From UBA4644 sp964646225 (lineage in GTDB: Bacteria > Bacillota > Clostridia > Oscillospirales > Butyricicoccaceae), in NCBI GenBank assembly GCA_964646225.1, contig CAZYAD010000037.1, forward strand, positions 1 to 14,763: a stretch of DNA of 14,763 nt. Direction: 5' to 3'. The notes beneath the pieces are model-generated. The model worked only from the letters and a program-made list of their open reading frames with translations, was not told where the DNA came from and did not search any database. The translations under genes and the position numbers were made by a program. Numbering within the stretch: the first letter of the stretch is position 1; the number at the start of each line of letters is the position of its first letter. This document shows positions 5,372-12,771 of this stretch, one piece after another.

Positions 5372-7495
5372 TTATTCCTTCTCGGCCAGTTCCTTGAGCG
5401 CCTGCTTGCGGGACAGGTTGATGCGGCCCTTTTCATCGATCTCGATGACCTTGCACCAGGTCTCGTCACCGATGTTCAGCACATCCTCCACCTTCTCCAC
5501 AAAGCGGTTGTCCAGATGGTTGATGCGGATCAGACCCTCCTTGCCGGGGGCGATCTCCACAAAGGCGCCGAAGTTCATGATGCGGGTCACCTTTCCGCGG
5601 TACAGGTCACCCACCTCGGGATCCTTGGCAATGGCCTCGATCATCTGGCGGGCCTTTTCGCCGTCGGCGGCGTTGATGGCGGCGATGCAAACAGAGCCGT
5701 CATCCTCGATGTCGATCTTGGTATTGGTGTCGGCGGTGATCTTCTGGATCACCGAGCCGCCCTTGCCGATGACCTCCCGGATCTTGTCGGGGTTGATCAT
5801 GATCTTAATCATCTTGGGAGCGAAGGGGCTGACCTCGGGACGGGGCTCTGCGATGACCGGCAGCATGATCTCGTCCAGGATTTCCAGACGGGCGGTGCGG
5901 GTCTTCTCAAAGGCCTCCTCGATGATCTGATAGGTCAGACCGTCGTTCTTGATATCCACCTGAATGGCGGTGATGCCCTTTTTGGTGCCGCCCACCTTGA
6001 AGTCCATGTCACCGAAGAAATCCTCGATGCCCTGGATGTCGGTAAAGGTGATGTGGCGGTCGCCCTCGGTCACCAGACCGCAGGAAATGCCGGCCACGGG
6101 GGCCTTGATGGGCACGCCGGCATCCATCAGTGCCAGGGTGCTGCCGCAGATGGAGCCCTGAGAGGTGGAGCCGTTGGAGGACAGCACCTCGGACACCGTG
6201 CGGATGGCATAGGGGAACTCTTCCACAGAGGGCAGCACGGGGACCAGCGCCTTTTCGGCCAGAGCGCCGTGACCGATCTCACGACGGCCGGGGCTGCGGG
6301 AGGGACGGGCCTCGCCAACAGAGTAGCTGGGGAAGTTGTAGTGGTGCATATAGCGCTTCTCGGTCTCCTCCCAGGTGGTGTCCAGCTCCTGGGCATCACG
6401 CAGGGTACCCAGGGTGCAGATGGTCAGCACCTGGGTCTGGCCGCGGGTAAACAGGCCGGAGCCGTGTACCCGGGGGATCACGCCGACCTCGGAGGCCAGG
6501 GGACGCACATCGGTGAGGCTGCGGCCGTCCACGCGCTTGTTTTCGTCCAGGATCAGGCGGCGCACCACATACTTTTGCAGCTTGTACATGCACTCGCCCA
6601 GCTGGGCGGCGGAATCGGGATAAATGTCGGCAAAATGCTCGTTCACATCGGCGGTGATGGCGTCGATGCGGGCGTCACGGACGGTCTTGTCGTCAGTGTC
6701 CACGGCCTCCTTCACGGCGCTCATGGCATAGCCCTTGACGGCCTCGAACATCTCGTCGGAGACCTTCATGCTGGGATATACGGCGGGTTCCTTGAAGTTT
6801 TCGGCCTTGATGTTGCGGATGAACTGGATCAGGTCCTGAATGACCTCATGGCCCTTTTTGATGGCGGTGAGCATCATGTCATCAGGGAACTGGTCGGCAC
6901 CGGCCTCGATCATGACCACCTTTTCCATGGAGCCGGCCACGGTCAGCTGGAGCACAGACTCCTCACGCTGACGGCTGTTGGGGCAGATGATGTAGCCCTC
7001 CTCCTCGGTATAGCCCATCATGATACCGGCGATGGGGCCGCGCCAGGGAATGTCGGACACGGACAGAGCGATGGAAGCGCCCAGCATGGCCGCCACCTCG
7101 GGAGAATTGTCATGCTCCACGCTCATGACGGTGCAGTTGACACACACATCGTTGCGCATATCGGAGGGGAAGAAGGGGCGGATCTGCCGGTCGATCATCC
7201 GGGAGGTCAGGATGGCCTTTTCACCGGGACGGCCCTCGCGGCGCATAAAGCTGCCGGGGATGCGGCCCACTGCGTAAAGCTTCTCCTCATAATCCACGCT
7301 CAGGGGGAAGAAATCGATGCCGTCCCGGGGGGCCTTTGCCATTGTGACGCAGGTCAGGACGGTGGTGTCGCCAAAGGACACCAGAGCGGAGCCGTTGCTC
7401 AGGCCGGCCATCTTGCCCAGCTCGACCTTCAGCTTGCGGCCGCCCAGCGTGGTTTCATAAACGCGATGCTGGGGGAAAGTTGCATGTTTGACCAT
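5372..7495 (-). CDS. pnp: Polyribonucleotide nucleotidyltransferase (PNPase)
   Basis: 707-residue phosphorolytic 3'-to-5' exoribonuclease of mRNA decay; it also adds nucleotides in reverse. Two RNase PH-like domains (about 12-145 and 320-475) flank a helical linker (about 240-315). The second holds FTRGQTQVL (349-357), SPGRREIGHGALAEKAL (401-417), SSNGSTSQGSICGSTLAL (439-456) and the acidic active-site region EDFFGDMD (491-498). A KH domain (about 558-615, GKGG at 577-580) and an S1 domain (about 629-698) bind RNA. Length and domain order are normal; the protein works as a trimer. Start: ATG at 7495 after AAAGGTGG (9-base gap); the frame extends 27 codons further upstream, but that part is not family-like. 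In other bacteria pnp is autoregulated by cleavage of its leader. Confidence 0.98.
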   Translation of the reverse strand: MVKHATFPQHRVYETTLGGRKLKVELGKMAGLSNGSALVSFGDTTVLTCVTMAKAPRDGIDFFPLSVDYEEKLYAVGRIPGSFMRREGRPGEKAILTSRMIDRQIRPFFPSDMRNDVCVNCTVMSVEHDNSPEVAAMLGASIALSVSDIPWRGPIAGIMMGYTEEEGYIICPNSRQREESVLQLTVAGSMEKVVMIEAGADQFPDDMMLTAIKKGHEVIQDLIQFIRNIKAENFKEPAVYPSMKVSDEMFEAVKGYAMSAVKEAVDTDDKTVRDARIDAITADVNEHFADIYPDSAAQLGECMYKLQKYVVRRLILDENKRVDGRSLTDVRPLASEVGVIPRVHGSGLFTRGQTQVLTICTLGTLRDAQELDTTWEETEKRYMHHYNFPSYSVGEARPSRSPGRREIGHGALAEKALVPVLPSVEEFPYAIRTVSEVLSSNGSTSQGSICGSTLALMDAGVPIKAPVAGISCGLVTEGDRHITFTDIQGIEDFFGDMDFKVGGTKKGITAIQVDIKNDGLTYQIIEEAFEKTRTARLEILDEIMLPVIAEPRPEVSPFAPKMIKIMINPDKIREVIGKGGSVIQKITADTNTKIDIEDDGSVCIAAINAADGEKARQMIEAIAKDPEVGDLYRGKVTRIMNFGAFVEIAPGKEGLIRINHLDNRFVEKVEDVLNIGDETWCKVIEIDEKGRINLSRKQALKELAEKE

Positions 7496-7580
7496 TTCGT
7501 GGTACCACCTTTCATGTTTTTGGTATCCAGCGCGGCCCTTAGCATTTGAAGCTGCGGGAACCGCCCGCTTACACAATTAA

Positions 7581-7608
7581 ATAATATGTAACAGCTGCGC
7601 AGGAACAA
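7581..7608 (-). promoter_or_regulatory. pnp: Candidate sigma-A promoter of pnp
   Basis: On the minus strand TTGTTC (7608-7603) and TATTAT (7586-7581) are separated by 16 bases. The -10 matches 5 of 6, the -35 only 3 of 6. Transcription would start near 7574, giving a leader of about 80 bases. It would let pnp be expressed apart from rpsO. Confidence 0.4.
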
Positions 7609-7725
7609 CTGATACACAAATCAATAAAATCGTGCGGCGGGGGAGGGCGGAAACACGCTTCCTGCACCTTCAACTGCTAACGGCGCTGCCGGATGCTTTG
7701 GTTGATGCTTGCGGGGGAAGGGAAC
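7609..7725. other. Rest of the rpsO-pnp intergenic region
   Basis: Between the pnp promoter candidate and the rpsO terminator hairpin I see a GC-rich stretch with no open frame that has a ribosome binding site, and no strong repeat. Read-through from rpsO would cross it to reach pnp. Confidence 0.4.
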
Positions 7726-7751
7726 GAAGGGGGCGCCGCAGCGCCCCCTTC
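7726..7751 (-). terminator. Hairpin after rpsO, probable partial terminator
   Basis: An 11-bp GC-rich stem, 7726-7736 with 7741-7751, and a 4-base loop starts nine bases after the rpsO stop. On the minus strand it is followed by a pyrimidine-rich run (GTTCCCTTCCCCC) rather than clean Ts, so termination may be incomplete and let some transcripts continue into pnp. Confidence 0.6.
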
Positions 7752-7759
7752 CTGTGCGA

Positions 7760-8026
7760 TTACTTACGCAGATTGTTGGCGGCGACGGCGGCGCGGTAGC
7801 GCTCGATGTCCTTCCGCTGCAGATAGGCCAGCAGACGGCGGCGCTGGCCGACCATCTTCAGCAGGCCACGCTGGCTGTGCTTGTCATTGTGATGAACCTT
7901 CAGATGCTCGTTCAGCTCGTTGATGCGGGCGGTCAGAATGGCGATCTGGACCTCGGGAGAACCGGTGTCGGTCTCGTGCAGGCGGCTCTTCTCAATGCAG
8001 GCGGTCTTTTTTTCCTTCAGGATCAT
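7760..8026 (-). CDS. rpsO: 30S ribosomal protein S15
   Basis: 88 residues, the normal length for S15, a primary binder of 16S rRNA that helps order the central domain of the small subunit. Recognised by KSRLHETDTGSPEVQIAILT (13-32), HHNDKHSQRGLLKMVGQRRR (45-64) and the basic C-terminal end LAYLQRKDIERYRAAVAANN (66-85). Start: ATG at 8026, nine bases after GGAGG (8040-8036). In several bacteria S15 represses its own translation by binding a structure in its leader; the roughly 100-base leader here could hold one. First gene of the leftward cluster, with its own promoter at 8135-8163. Confidence 0.98.
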   Translation of the reverse strand: MILKEKKTACIEKSRLHETDTGSPEVQIAILTARINELNEHLKVHHNDKHSQRGLLKMVGQRRRLLAYLQRKDIERYRAAVAANNLRK

Positions 8027-8070
8027 GGGTAGCTTCCTCCAAATAATGATTTATCCTGGGTCTGAGTGAC

Positions 8071-8097
8071 GGCTGAGGAATATGGCGGCGCAGCCGC
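8071..8097 (-). promoter_or_regulatory. rpsO: Possible structured leader of rpsO
   Basis: In the leader between the promoter and the ribosome site, GCGGC (8085-8089) can pair with GCCGC (8093-8097). Alternatively GGCTG (8071-8075) can pair with CAGCC (8091-8095). The two pairings share bases and exclude each other, as would suit a switch. S15 autoregulation through leader RNA is known in several bacteria; this site is only an inference. Confidence 0.3.
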
Positions 8098-8134
8098 AGG
8101 TATCCGTTCACTAAGCGCCCGGACATATACCGGT

Positions 8135-8163
8135 ATTTTAGCACATCTGCGCAAAATTGTAAA
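8135..8163 (-). promoter_or_regulatory. rpsO: Sigma-A promoter of rpsO
   Basis: On the minus strand TTTACA (8163-8158) and TAAAAT (8140-8135) are exactly 17 bases apart, with TGC directly before the -10 (an extended -10). Each box matches 5 of 6. Transcription should start near 8128, giving a leader of about 100 bases. A-rich DNA upstream could serve as an UP element. Confidence 0.8.
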
Positions 8164-8315
8164 GAAAAAGTTGATCGGCGACAGATTTTTTCTCCGGATG
8201 CAACTTTTTGATAAAAAGAAAACAGAGAAGCCGTCATTGTGCACAAATTTTCTACTTAAAAATTGTTGAAATCGACGAAAATACCGACGGCATCCTGCAA
8301 AATGACCGGATTTCG
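8164..8315. other. Divergent intergenic core between rpsO and the importer
   Basis: AT-rich stretch with no gene. It contains a 9-bp inverted repeat, AAAAAGTTG (8165-8173) and CAACTTTTT (8201-8209), and a shorter AATTTT (8246-8251) / AAAATT (8259-8264) repeat. Either could be an operator for the importer, but I cannot name a regulator. Confidence 0.4.
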
Positions 8316-8356
8316 TTGACAAAAGGTTGACAAAGGTGTTAAAGTACAGCCATAAC
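8316..8356 (+). promoter_or_regulatory. Importer promoter region with doubled TTGACA box
   Basis: Two perfect TTGACA boxes lie 11 bases apart (8316-8321 and 8327-8332) inside a direct repeat of GTTGACAAA. The first pairs with TAAAGT (8340-8345) at 18 bases, which has TG in the extended -10 position (8337-8338). The second pairs with CATAAC (8351-8356) at 18 bases. Either or both could start transcription, near 8352 or 8363. Confidence 0.6.
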
Positions 8357-8357
8357 C

Positions 8358-8392
8358 GCGCAGTAAGGATGAAACGCGTCTGTTTACTGTGC
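8358..8392 (+). promoter_or_regulatory. 5' leader stem-loop of the importer mRNA
   Basis: GCGCAGTAA (8358-8366) pairs with TTACTGTGC (8384-8392), one G-U pair, around a 17-base loop. It would sit at or near the 5' end of the message, followed by an A run and the ribosome site AAGGAGAG (8405-8412). Terminal stem-loops of this kind usually slow 5'-end mRNA decay. No T run follows, so it is not an attenuator. Confidence 0.5.
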
Positions 8393-8420
8393 AAAAAAAC
8401 TTTCAAGGAGAGAGCAAATC

Positions 8421-10559
8421 ATGAAGAAGTATCTGGCTATCCTGCTGGCTGCTGTAATGATGCTGTCCTGCTTCGCTGGCTGCGGCGATACCAACGCCGA
8501 CCCCGAACAGCCCAGCACTCCCAGCGATTCCAGCGATCCCAGCACCACCCCCTCCGAGGCCCACATCGGTCCCGACGGTCGTGTCGCCCGCGAGGATCAG
8601 ACCTATCGCAGCATTTATTCCTCCGAGATGACCACCCTGAACTATCTGTCTGACGGTTCCACCTACAACCTGACCGTCGGCGCCAACTGCATCGATCCCC
8701 TGGTGGAGAATGATGCTTACGGCAACATCGTTCCCTGCGGCGCCCTGGAGTGGACCTCTGAGAACGAGGAGTATGTGAACTACGATGGCGAGACCTGCGT
8801 GGGCCAGAAGTGGACCTTCAAGCTGCGTCCCGACCAGAAGTGGTACGACAAGGATGGCAACGAGATGGGCAAGGTCACTGCCGAGGACTATGTTGCCGGT
8901 ATCCGCTATGTCGCCAACGCTGCTTATGACTGCGCCAACTCTTACCTGGTTGAGGACTGGGTCCGCGGCGCTGCCGAAGCCTGGGAGTACACCTACGCCG
9001 AGAGCGTTGCTGTTCCCAAGGGCGAGGAAGTCGTTGACGAAGAGAACGGCAACACCGAGTATGTCGTGGACGAGGCCGGTGTCATCTATGAGGTCGACTG
9101 GACCGCTGACGACACCGTCGCCGGCTACACCGAGCTGCTGAAGGTCCTGCCCGAGGATATTATGGTCGAGGCCGTCGATGAGTACACCCTGGTGTATCAT
9201 CTGGAGACTCCCCGCCCCTACTTCCTGACCGTTATGGGCTTTGGCTGCTACTGGCCCGCTCCCGCTGCCATGCTGGAGACCTGGGGCAGCAGCTTCGGTA
9301 CCGATAACACCACCATGTGGTTCAACGGCGCTTATATCCTGAGCACCATGCAGCCCCAGCAGACGCGTGTTTACACCAAGAACGAGAACAACTGGGATGC
9401 CGAGAACATCCACATTGTTTCCATCGAGCAGACCTACAACGCTGACTCTACCTCCGTCGCTCCCAACCTGTACATCAACGGCGAGATCGACGGCGTGGAT
9501 GTGGACGCTGACCTGCTGACCGCCTGGATGGCTGATCCTGAGATGTCTCAGCAGATCTCCCGTACCCGCGTCAGCTCTGACTATTCCTACTTCTACGGCT
9601 TCAACTTTGAGCCCCGCTTCGACGAGAAGTATGAGCCCGCCAACTGGACCGTGGCTGTCAACACCGAGAACTTCCGTCAGGCCATCAAGGCTGGTCTGAA
9701 CCGCCAGCTGCTGTATCAGGTCGGCTATCCCAACAACTACAATGACCTGATCATGAACACCATCTCTCCCTCCGGTGCTTACGTCTACGAGGGCAAGGAC
9801 TATGTCAACTATGGCGATCTGGCCGAGATCACTGCCAACGACAGCTTCGACGAGGCCAAGGCCGTTGAGTACATGAAGAAGGCCATTCCCGAGATCCAGG
9901 CTGCCGGCGGTCACTTCCCCGTCATCATCCTGGTTCAGTACAACGGCGGCACCGAGTGGGGCACCCGTTGCACTCTGATGCAGCAGACCATGCACAACCT
10001 GTTTAACACCGATGAGCTGAAGGCTCTGACCGGCGGCAACGATGTTATCCAGATCGAGATCAACAACTTCGGTTCTCAGGGCTTCCTGAACGGCACCCGC
10101 CGCGCCGGTAACTACTGCCTGCAGGAGCTGAACTGGGGCGCTGACTACAACGACCCCGAGACCTGGGCAGATCCCTTTGAGATCGGCAACAACTACACCT
10201 TCGCTTATGACACCACCGCTGACTACGGCGTGAACACCAAGACTGCTGAGACTGCTGCTCTGGAAGCTGAGTATCAGGAGCTGGTTGCCATCGCCCGTGC
10301 CACCACCGATGATATGGATGCCCGTTACGAGGCTTTTGCCAAGGCTGAGGCTTTCCTGATCAACCACGCCATGATCATCCCCTACGGCATCACCGGCGGC
10401 GGCTATCAGTGCACCAAGCTGAACGGCTTCGAGGGTCAGTATGCTACCTACGGTCAGGCCACCAGCCGTTATAAGGGCCAGTGGATCTATGAGACTGCTA
10501 TGACCGACGAGATGTTCGAGGAGCAGCTGGCTGCCTGGGAAGCCAACCTGGCTCAGTAA
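8421..10559 (+). CDS. Peptide ABC importer, substrate-binding lipoprotein (oppA-like)
   Basis: 712-residue extracytoplasmic solute-binding protein of family 5, which captures oligopeptides (other ligands such as glycans or nickel chelates occur in the family). The signal peptide (1-20) ends in a lipobox FAGC with lipid-anchored Cys21, so it is tethered to the outer face of the membrane. A Pro/Ser/Thr linker (about 28-46) follows. The family core starts near 57; WTFKLRPDQKWYDKDGN (131-147) and the following ITAEDY-like turn (KVTAEDYVAGIRYV, 151-164) are characteristic. At over 700 residues it is longer than the usual 530-600. An acidic stretch at about 186-232 looks like added material, and another part of the excess is the linker. 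Start: ATG at 8421 with AAGGAGAG nine bases upstream. Arginine is mostly CGC/CGT, consistent with high expression. First gene of a five-gene importer operon. Confidence 0.93.
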   Translation: MKKYLAILLAAVMMLSCFAGCGDTNADPEQPSTPSDSSDPSTTPSEAHIGPDGRVAREDQTYRSIYSSEMTTLNYLSDGSTYNLTVGANCIDPLVENDAYGNIVPCGALEWTSENEEYVNYDGETCVGQKWTFKLRPDQKWYDKDGNEMGKVTAEDYVAGIRYVANAAYDCANSYLVEDWVRGAAEAWEYTYAESVAVPKGEEVVDEENGNTEYVVDEAGVIYEVDWTADDTVAGYTELLKVLPEDIMVEAVDEYTLVYHLETPRPYFLTVMGFGCYWPAPAAMLETWGSSFGTDNTTMWFNGAYILSTMQPQQTRVYTKNENNWDAENIHIVSIEQTYNADSTSVAPNLYINGEIDGVDVDADLLTAWMADPEMSQQISRTRVSSDYSYFYGFNFEPRFDEKYEPANWTVAVNTENFRQAIKAGLNRQLLYQVGYPNNYNDLIMNTISPSGAYVYEGKDYVNYGDLAEITANDSFDEAKAVEYMKKAIPEIQAAGGHFPVIILVQYNGGTEWGTRCTLMQQTMHNLFNTDELKALTGGNDVIQIEINNFGSQGFLNGTRRAGNYCLQELNWGADYNDPETWADPFEIGNNYTFAYDTTADYGVNTKTAETAALEAEYQELVAIARATTDDMDARYEAFAKAEAFLINHAMIIPYGITGGGYQCTKLNGFEGQYATYGQATSRYKGQWIYETAMTDEMFEEQLAAWEANLAQ

Positions 10560-10572
10560 GCTTGCTGAATCC

Positions 10573-10585
10573 GATGGTTTCCATC
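10573..10585 (+). repeat. Small hairpin after the binding-protein gene
   Basis: GATGG (10573-10577) and CCATC (10581-10585) form a 5-bp stem with a TTT loop, a minor structure ahead of the larger hairpin at 10612-10645. Confidence 0.35.
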
Positions 10586-10611
10586 CTTTCGCAGACCTTT
10601 TGATTTTCAAC

Positions 10612-10645
10612 GCGGCCCTGTCCTGCAGGAGCGGGACAGGGCCGC
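10612..10645 (+). terminator. Intercistronic hairpin after the binding-protein gene
   Basis: A 13-bp GC-rich stem, 10612-10624 with 10633-10645, has an 8-base loop. The nearest T run (CTTTTTTC, 10665-10672) is 20 bases away, too far for a standard terminator. In binding-protein operons such hairpins usually stabilise the upstream message after 3' trimming, so the binding protein is made in excess of the membrane parts. Confidence 0.7.
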
Positions 10646-10719
10646 ATCCCGTCCAAACTTCACTGCTTTTTTCAGAAAACTGCGGACGCTGTGTCCGTGC
10701 AAATTAAGGGGTTAAAAGA

Positions 10720-11661
10720 ATGCTTAAATATGCATTGAAACGACTGGCCCGCTCTCTGATCACCATTGTGATCATTCTGGTGGTGCTGTTCGCAATGCTG
10801 CAGGTCATGCCTATCGACGGTTATTTCAACAACTTCGATAAGCTGTCCAAGCAGCAGATCGACCAGGGCCTCCGCGAACTGGGTCTTAAGGATCCTCTTT
10901 ATGTCCAGGTTGGCCGCTTCCTGCTCAACCTGTTCAAGGGTGATCTGGGCGTCTCCCATCGTTATCAGGAGAATGTCCCCATTACAACTATTCTGGCGCG
11001 AAAAGTCCCGTATTCCCTGAAATTCGGTTTGCTTTCTATGGCAGTCTCCCTGCCTTTAGGTATGATCCTGGGTATTGTCATGGCCCTGAACAAGGGTGGT
11101 ATTCTGGACAAGCTGGGCAACGCCTATATCGTTGTCATTCAGGCTGTGCCCAACGCCATCTACTTCCTGCTGATCCAGGTCTATGGCGCGGAGCTGCTGC
11201 ACTGCTCGCAGCTGTACCGTGAGGACAATCCCATCACCATGATCCTACCGATCCTCACCCTGGCCATGCCCTCCATCGCCGGCTACGGTATGTGGCTGCG
11301 GCGTTACATGGTGGACGAGACCAATAAGGATTACATCCAGCTGGCCCGCGCTAAGGGCGTGCCCAACGCCACCATCTGGTTCAGCCATGTGTTCCGCAAC
11401 TCCATCGTTCCCATGATCAGCACCATTCCCGGCTCTCTGCTGATGACCATTTCCGGCTCCATCTACACCGAGTCTCTGTATTCCATCCCCGGCATGGGCG
11501 GTCTGCTGGTGGACGTGATCAAGCGTCAGGACAACACCATGGTACAGGTCCTGGTTCTGATCTTTGCCGTCCTGGGCATTGTTGGTCTGCTGCTGGGCGA
11601 TATCGCCATGACCATGTGCGACCCGCGCATCAGCTTCACCAAGAAAGGAGGATCTCGCTAA
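10720..11661 (+). CDS. Peptide ABC importer, permease subunit (oppB/dppB-like)
   Basis: 313-residue inner channel subunit. A single N-terminal membrane helix (about 11-30) is followed by the extracytoplasmic segment typical of OppB/DppB (LRELGLKDPLYVQVGRFLLN, 51-70, then FKGDLG). Five more helices lie at about 100-122, 134-155, 172-190, 232-252 and 275-297. The cytoplasmic EAA loop that docks to an ATPase is DYIQLARAKGVPNATIWF (204-221). Complete for the family. Start: ATG at 10720 after AAGGGG (about 9 bases). It pairs with the next gene to make the heterodimeric channel; the two abut with no gap. Confidence 0.95.
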   Translation: MLKYALKRLARSLITIVIILVVLFAMLQVMPIDGYFNNFDKLSKQQIDQGLRELGLKDPLYVQVGRFLLNLFKGDLGVSHRYQENVPITTILARKVPYSLKFGLLSMAVSLPLGMILGIVMALNKGGILDKLGNAYIVVIQAVPNAIYFLLIQVYGAELLHCSQLYREDNPITMILPILTLAMPSIAGYGMWLRRYMVDETNKDYIQLARAKGVPNATIWFSHVFRNSIVPMISTIPGSLLMTISGSIYTESLYSIPGMGGLLVDVIKRQDNTMVQVLVLIFAVLGIVGLLLGDIAMTMCDPRISFTKKGGSR

Positions 11662-12759
11662 ATGGCACACACTTTGCAAGATAAGCTGGCCGAAAAGCTG
11701 GAGGAAGGCGTTTCCAGCAGCATTTCCGCCGCTCTGTCCGAAAAGGACGACCTGACTGCCGACGAGATCGCGGCCCTTTCTCCCGCCGAGTTCGTCGTGG
11801 TTCCCTACGACGATGCCGAGGCCGAGCGTACCGGCTATTCCAACTACTCCTACTGGGGCTCCACCGTTCGGATGTTCTTTAAGAACAAGGTGGCTGTTAC
11901 CATGCTGGTGATTATGGCGGTGCTGCTGCTGTTCACCTTCATTCAGCCCTACCTGCCCAATCAGTACGATCCCTACTACTGCAATATGTGGGATGACGAG
12001 TATCGTGAGCTGCTGTTCCCGGACGGCGATGCTCCTCTGACCGCCATCAACGGCATGCCTGTCAAGAACCTGTCTCCCAACAAGATTTTCTGGTTCGGTA
12101 CCAATAAGGCCGGTCAGGACCTGTGGGCCAACATCTGGCAGGGCACCCGCAACTCTCTGTTCATCGGCTTTGTCACTGCGCTGATCGAGGCGTTTGTGGG
12201 CATCCTGGTGGGTCTGCTGTGGGGCTATGTCCGCTGGCTGGATCCCATCCTGACGGAGATCTACAATGTGCTGAACAACATCCCCAGCACCATCATCCTG
12301 ATCCTGGTGTCCTATGTTCTGACGCCCAGCATTGGCTCGGTCATTCTGTCCCTGTCCATCACCGGCTGGATCGGCATGGCCCGCTTCATCCGTACCCAGA
12401 CCCTGATGATCCGCGACCGTGACTTCAACCTGGCTTCCCGCTGCCTGGGTACGCCTACCCGCCGCGTCATTGTCAAGAACCTGCTGCCCCACATGGTGTC
12501 TGTCATCATGCTGCGTATGTCCCTGGCCATCCCCGGTGCCATCGGCTCCGAAGCCTTCCTGGCTTACATCGGTCTGGGTCTGCCGCTGGAGACTCCCTCT
12601 CTGGGCAACCTGGCCAACGAAGGCCGCAAGCTGCTGGTTTCTCCCCAGCTGCGCTATCAGCTGCTGATTCCCTCTGCCTTCCTGGCCCTCATCACCATTT
12701 GCTTCTATCTGATCGGTAACGCCTTTGCGGACGCTTCCGACCCGAGAAACCATCGTTGA
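11662..12759 (+). CDS. Peptide ABC importer, permease subunit (oppC/dppC-like)
   Basis: 365-residue second channel subunit. The first helix is at about 77-96; the typical extracytoplasmic GTNKAGQDLWANIWQGTRNS (146-165) precedes the core helices (about 167-190, 207-228, 230-243, 276-296, 336-355). The EAA loop is DFNLASRCLGTPTRRVIVKN (254-273). It differs from average OppC proteins by a cytoplasmic N-terminal region of about 75 residues, acidic and partly helical (1-40), and by an extra acidic segment at about 100-135 outside. The ATG directly follows the TAA of the previous gene, and its ribosome site (AAAGGAGG, 11644-11651) lies in that gene's last codons, so translation is likely coupled. 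Confidence 0.94.
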   Translation: MAHTLQDKLAEKLEEGVSSSISAALSEKDDLTADEIAALSPAEFVVVPYDDAEAERTGYSNYSYWGSTVRMFFKNKVAVTMLVIMAVLLLFTFIQPYLPNQYDPYYCNMWDDEYRELLFPDGDAPLTAINGMPVKNLSPNKIFWFGTNKAGQDLWANIWQGTRNSLFIGFVTALIEAFVGILVGLLWGYVRWLDPILTEIYNVLNNIPSTIILILVSYVLTPSIGSVILSLSITGWIGMARFIRTQTLMIRDRDFNLASRCLGTPTRRVIVKNLLPHMVSVIMLRMSLAIPGAIGSEAFLAYIGLGLPLETPSLGNLANEGRKLLVSPQLRYQLLIPSAFLALITICFYLIGNAFADASDPRNHR

Positions 12760-12771
12760 CGGAGGTGCACT

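Noticed and set aside
7496..7513. GGTGGTACCAC ahead of pnp, which resembles the conserved T-box leader motif
   Set aside because: It overlaps the pnp ribosome site itself, with no room for the rest of a T-box terminator, and pnp is not an amino-acid gene. The likeness is chance plus a short palindrome.
5516..7549. A 677-codon plus-strand frame opposite pnp
   Set aside because: Antisense shadow of pnp, with a Gly/His/Asp-rich translation and no start signals.
8246..8264. AATTTT / AAAATT pair ahead of the importer as a CodY box
   Set aside because: The half-sites are 7 bases apart rather than the 3 of the CodY consensus, and only six bases pair. Too weak to call, though peptide importers are common CodY targets.
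8403..10610. A 735-codon minus-strand frame opposite the binding-protein gene
   Set aside because: Same cause: codon bias of the plus-strand gene removes stops on the other strand. The translation is Val/Leu/Gly-rich and unlike any family I know.
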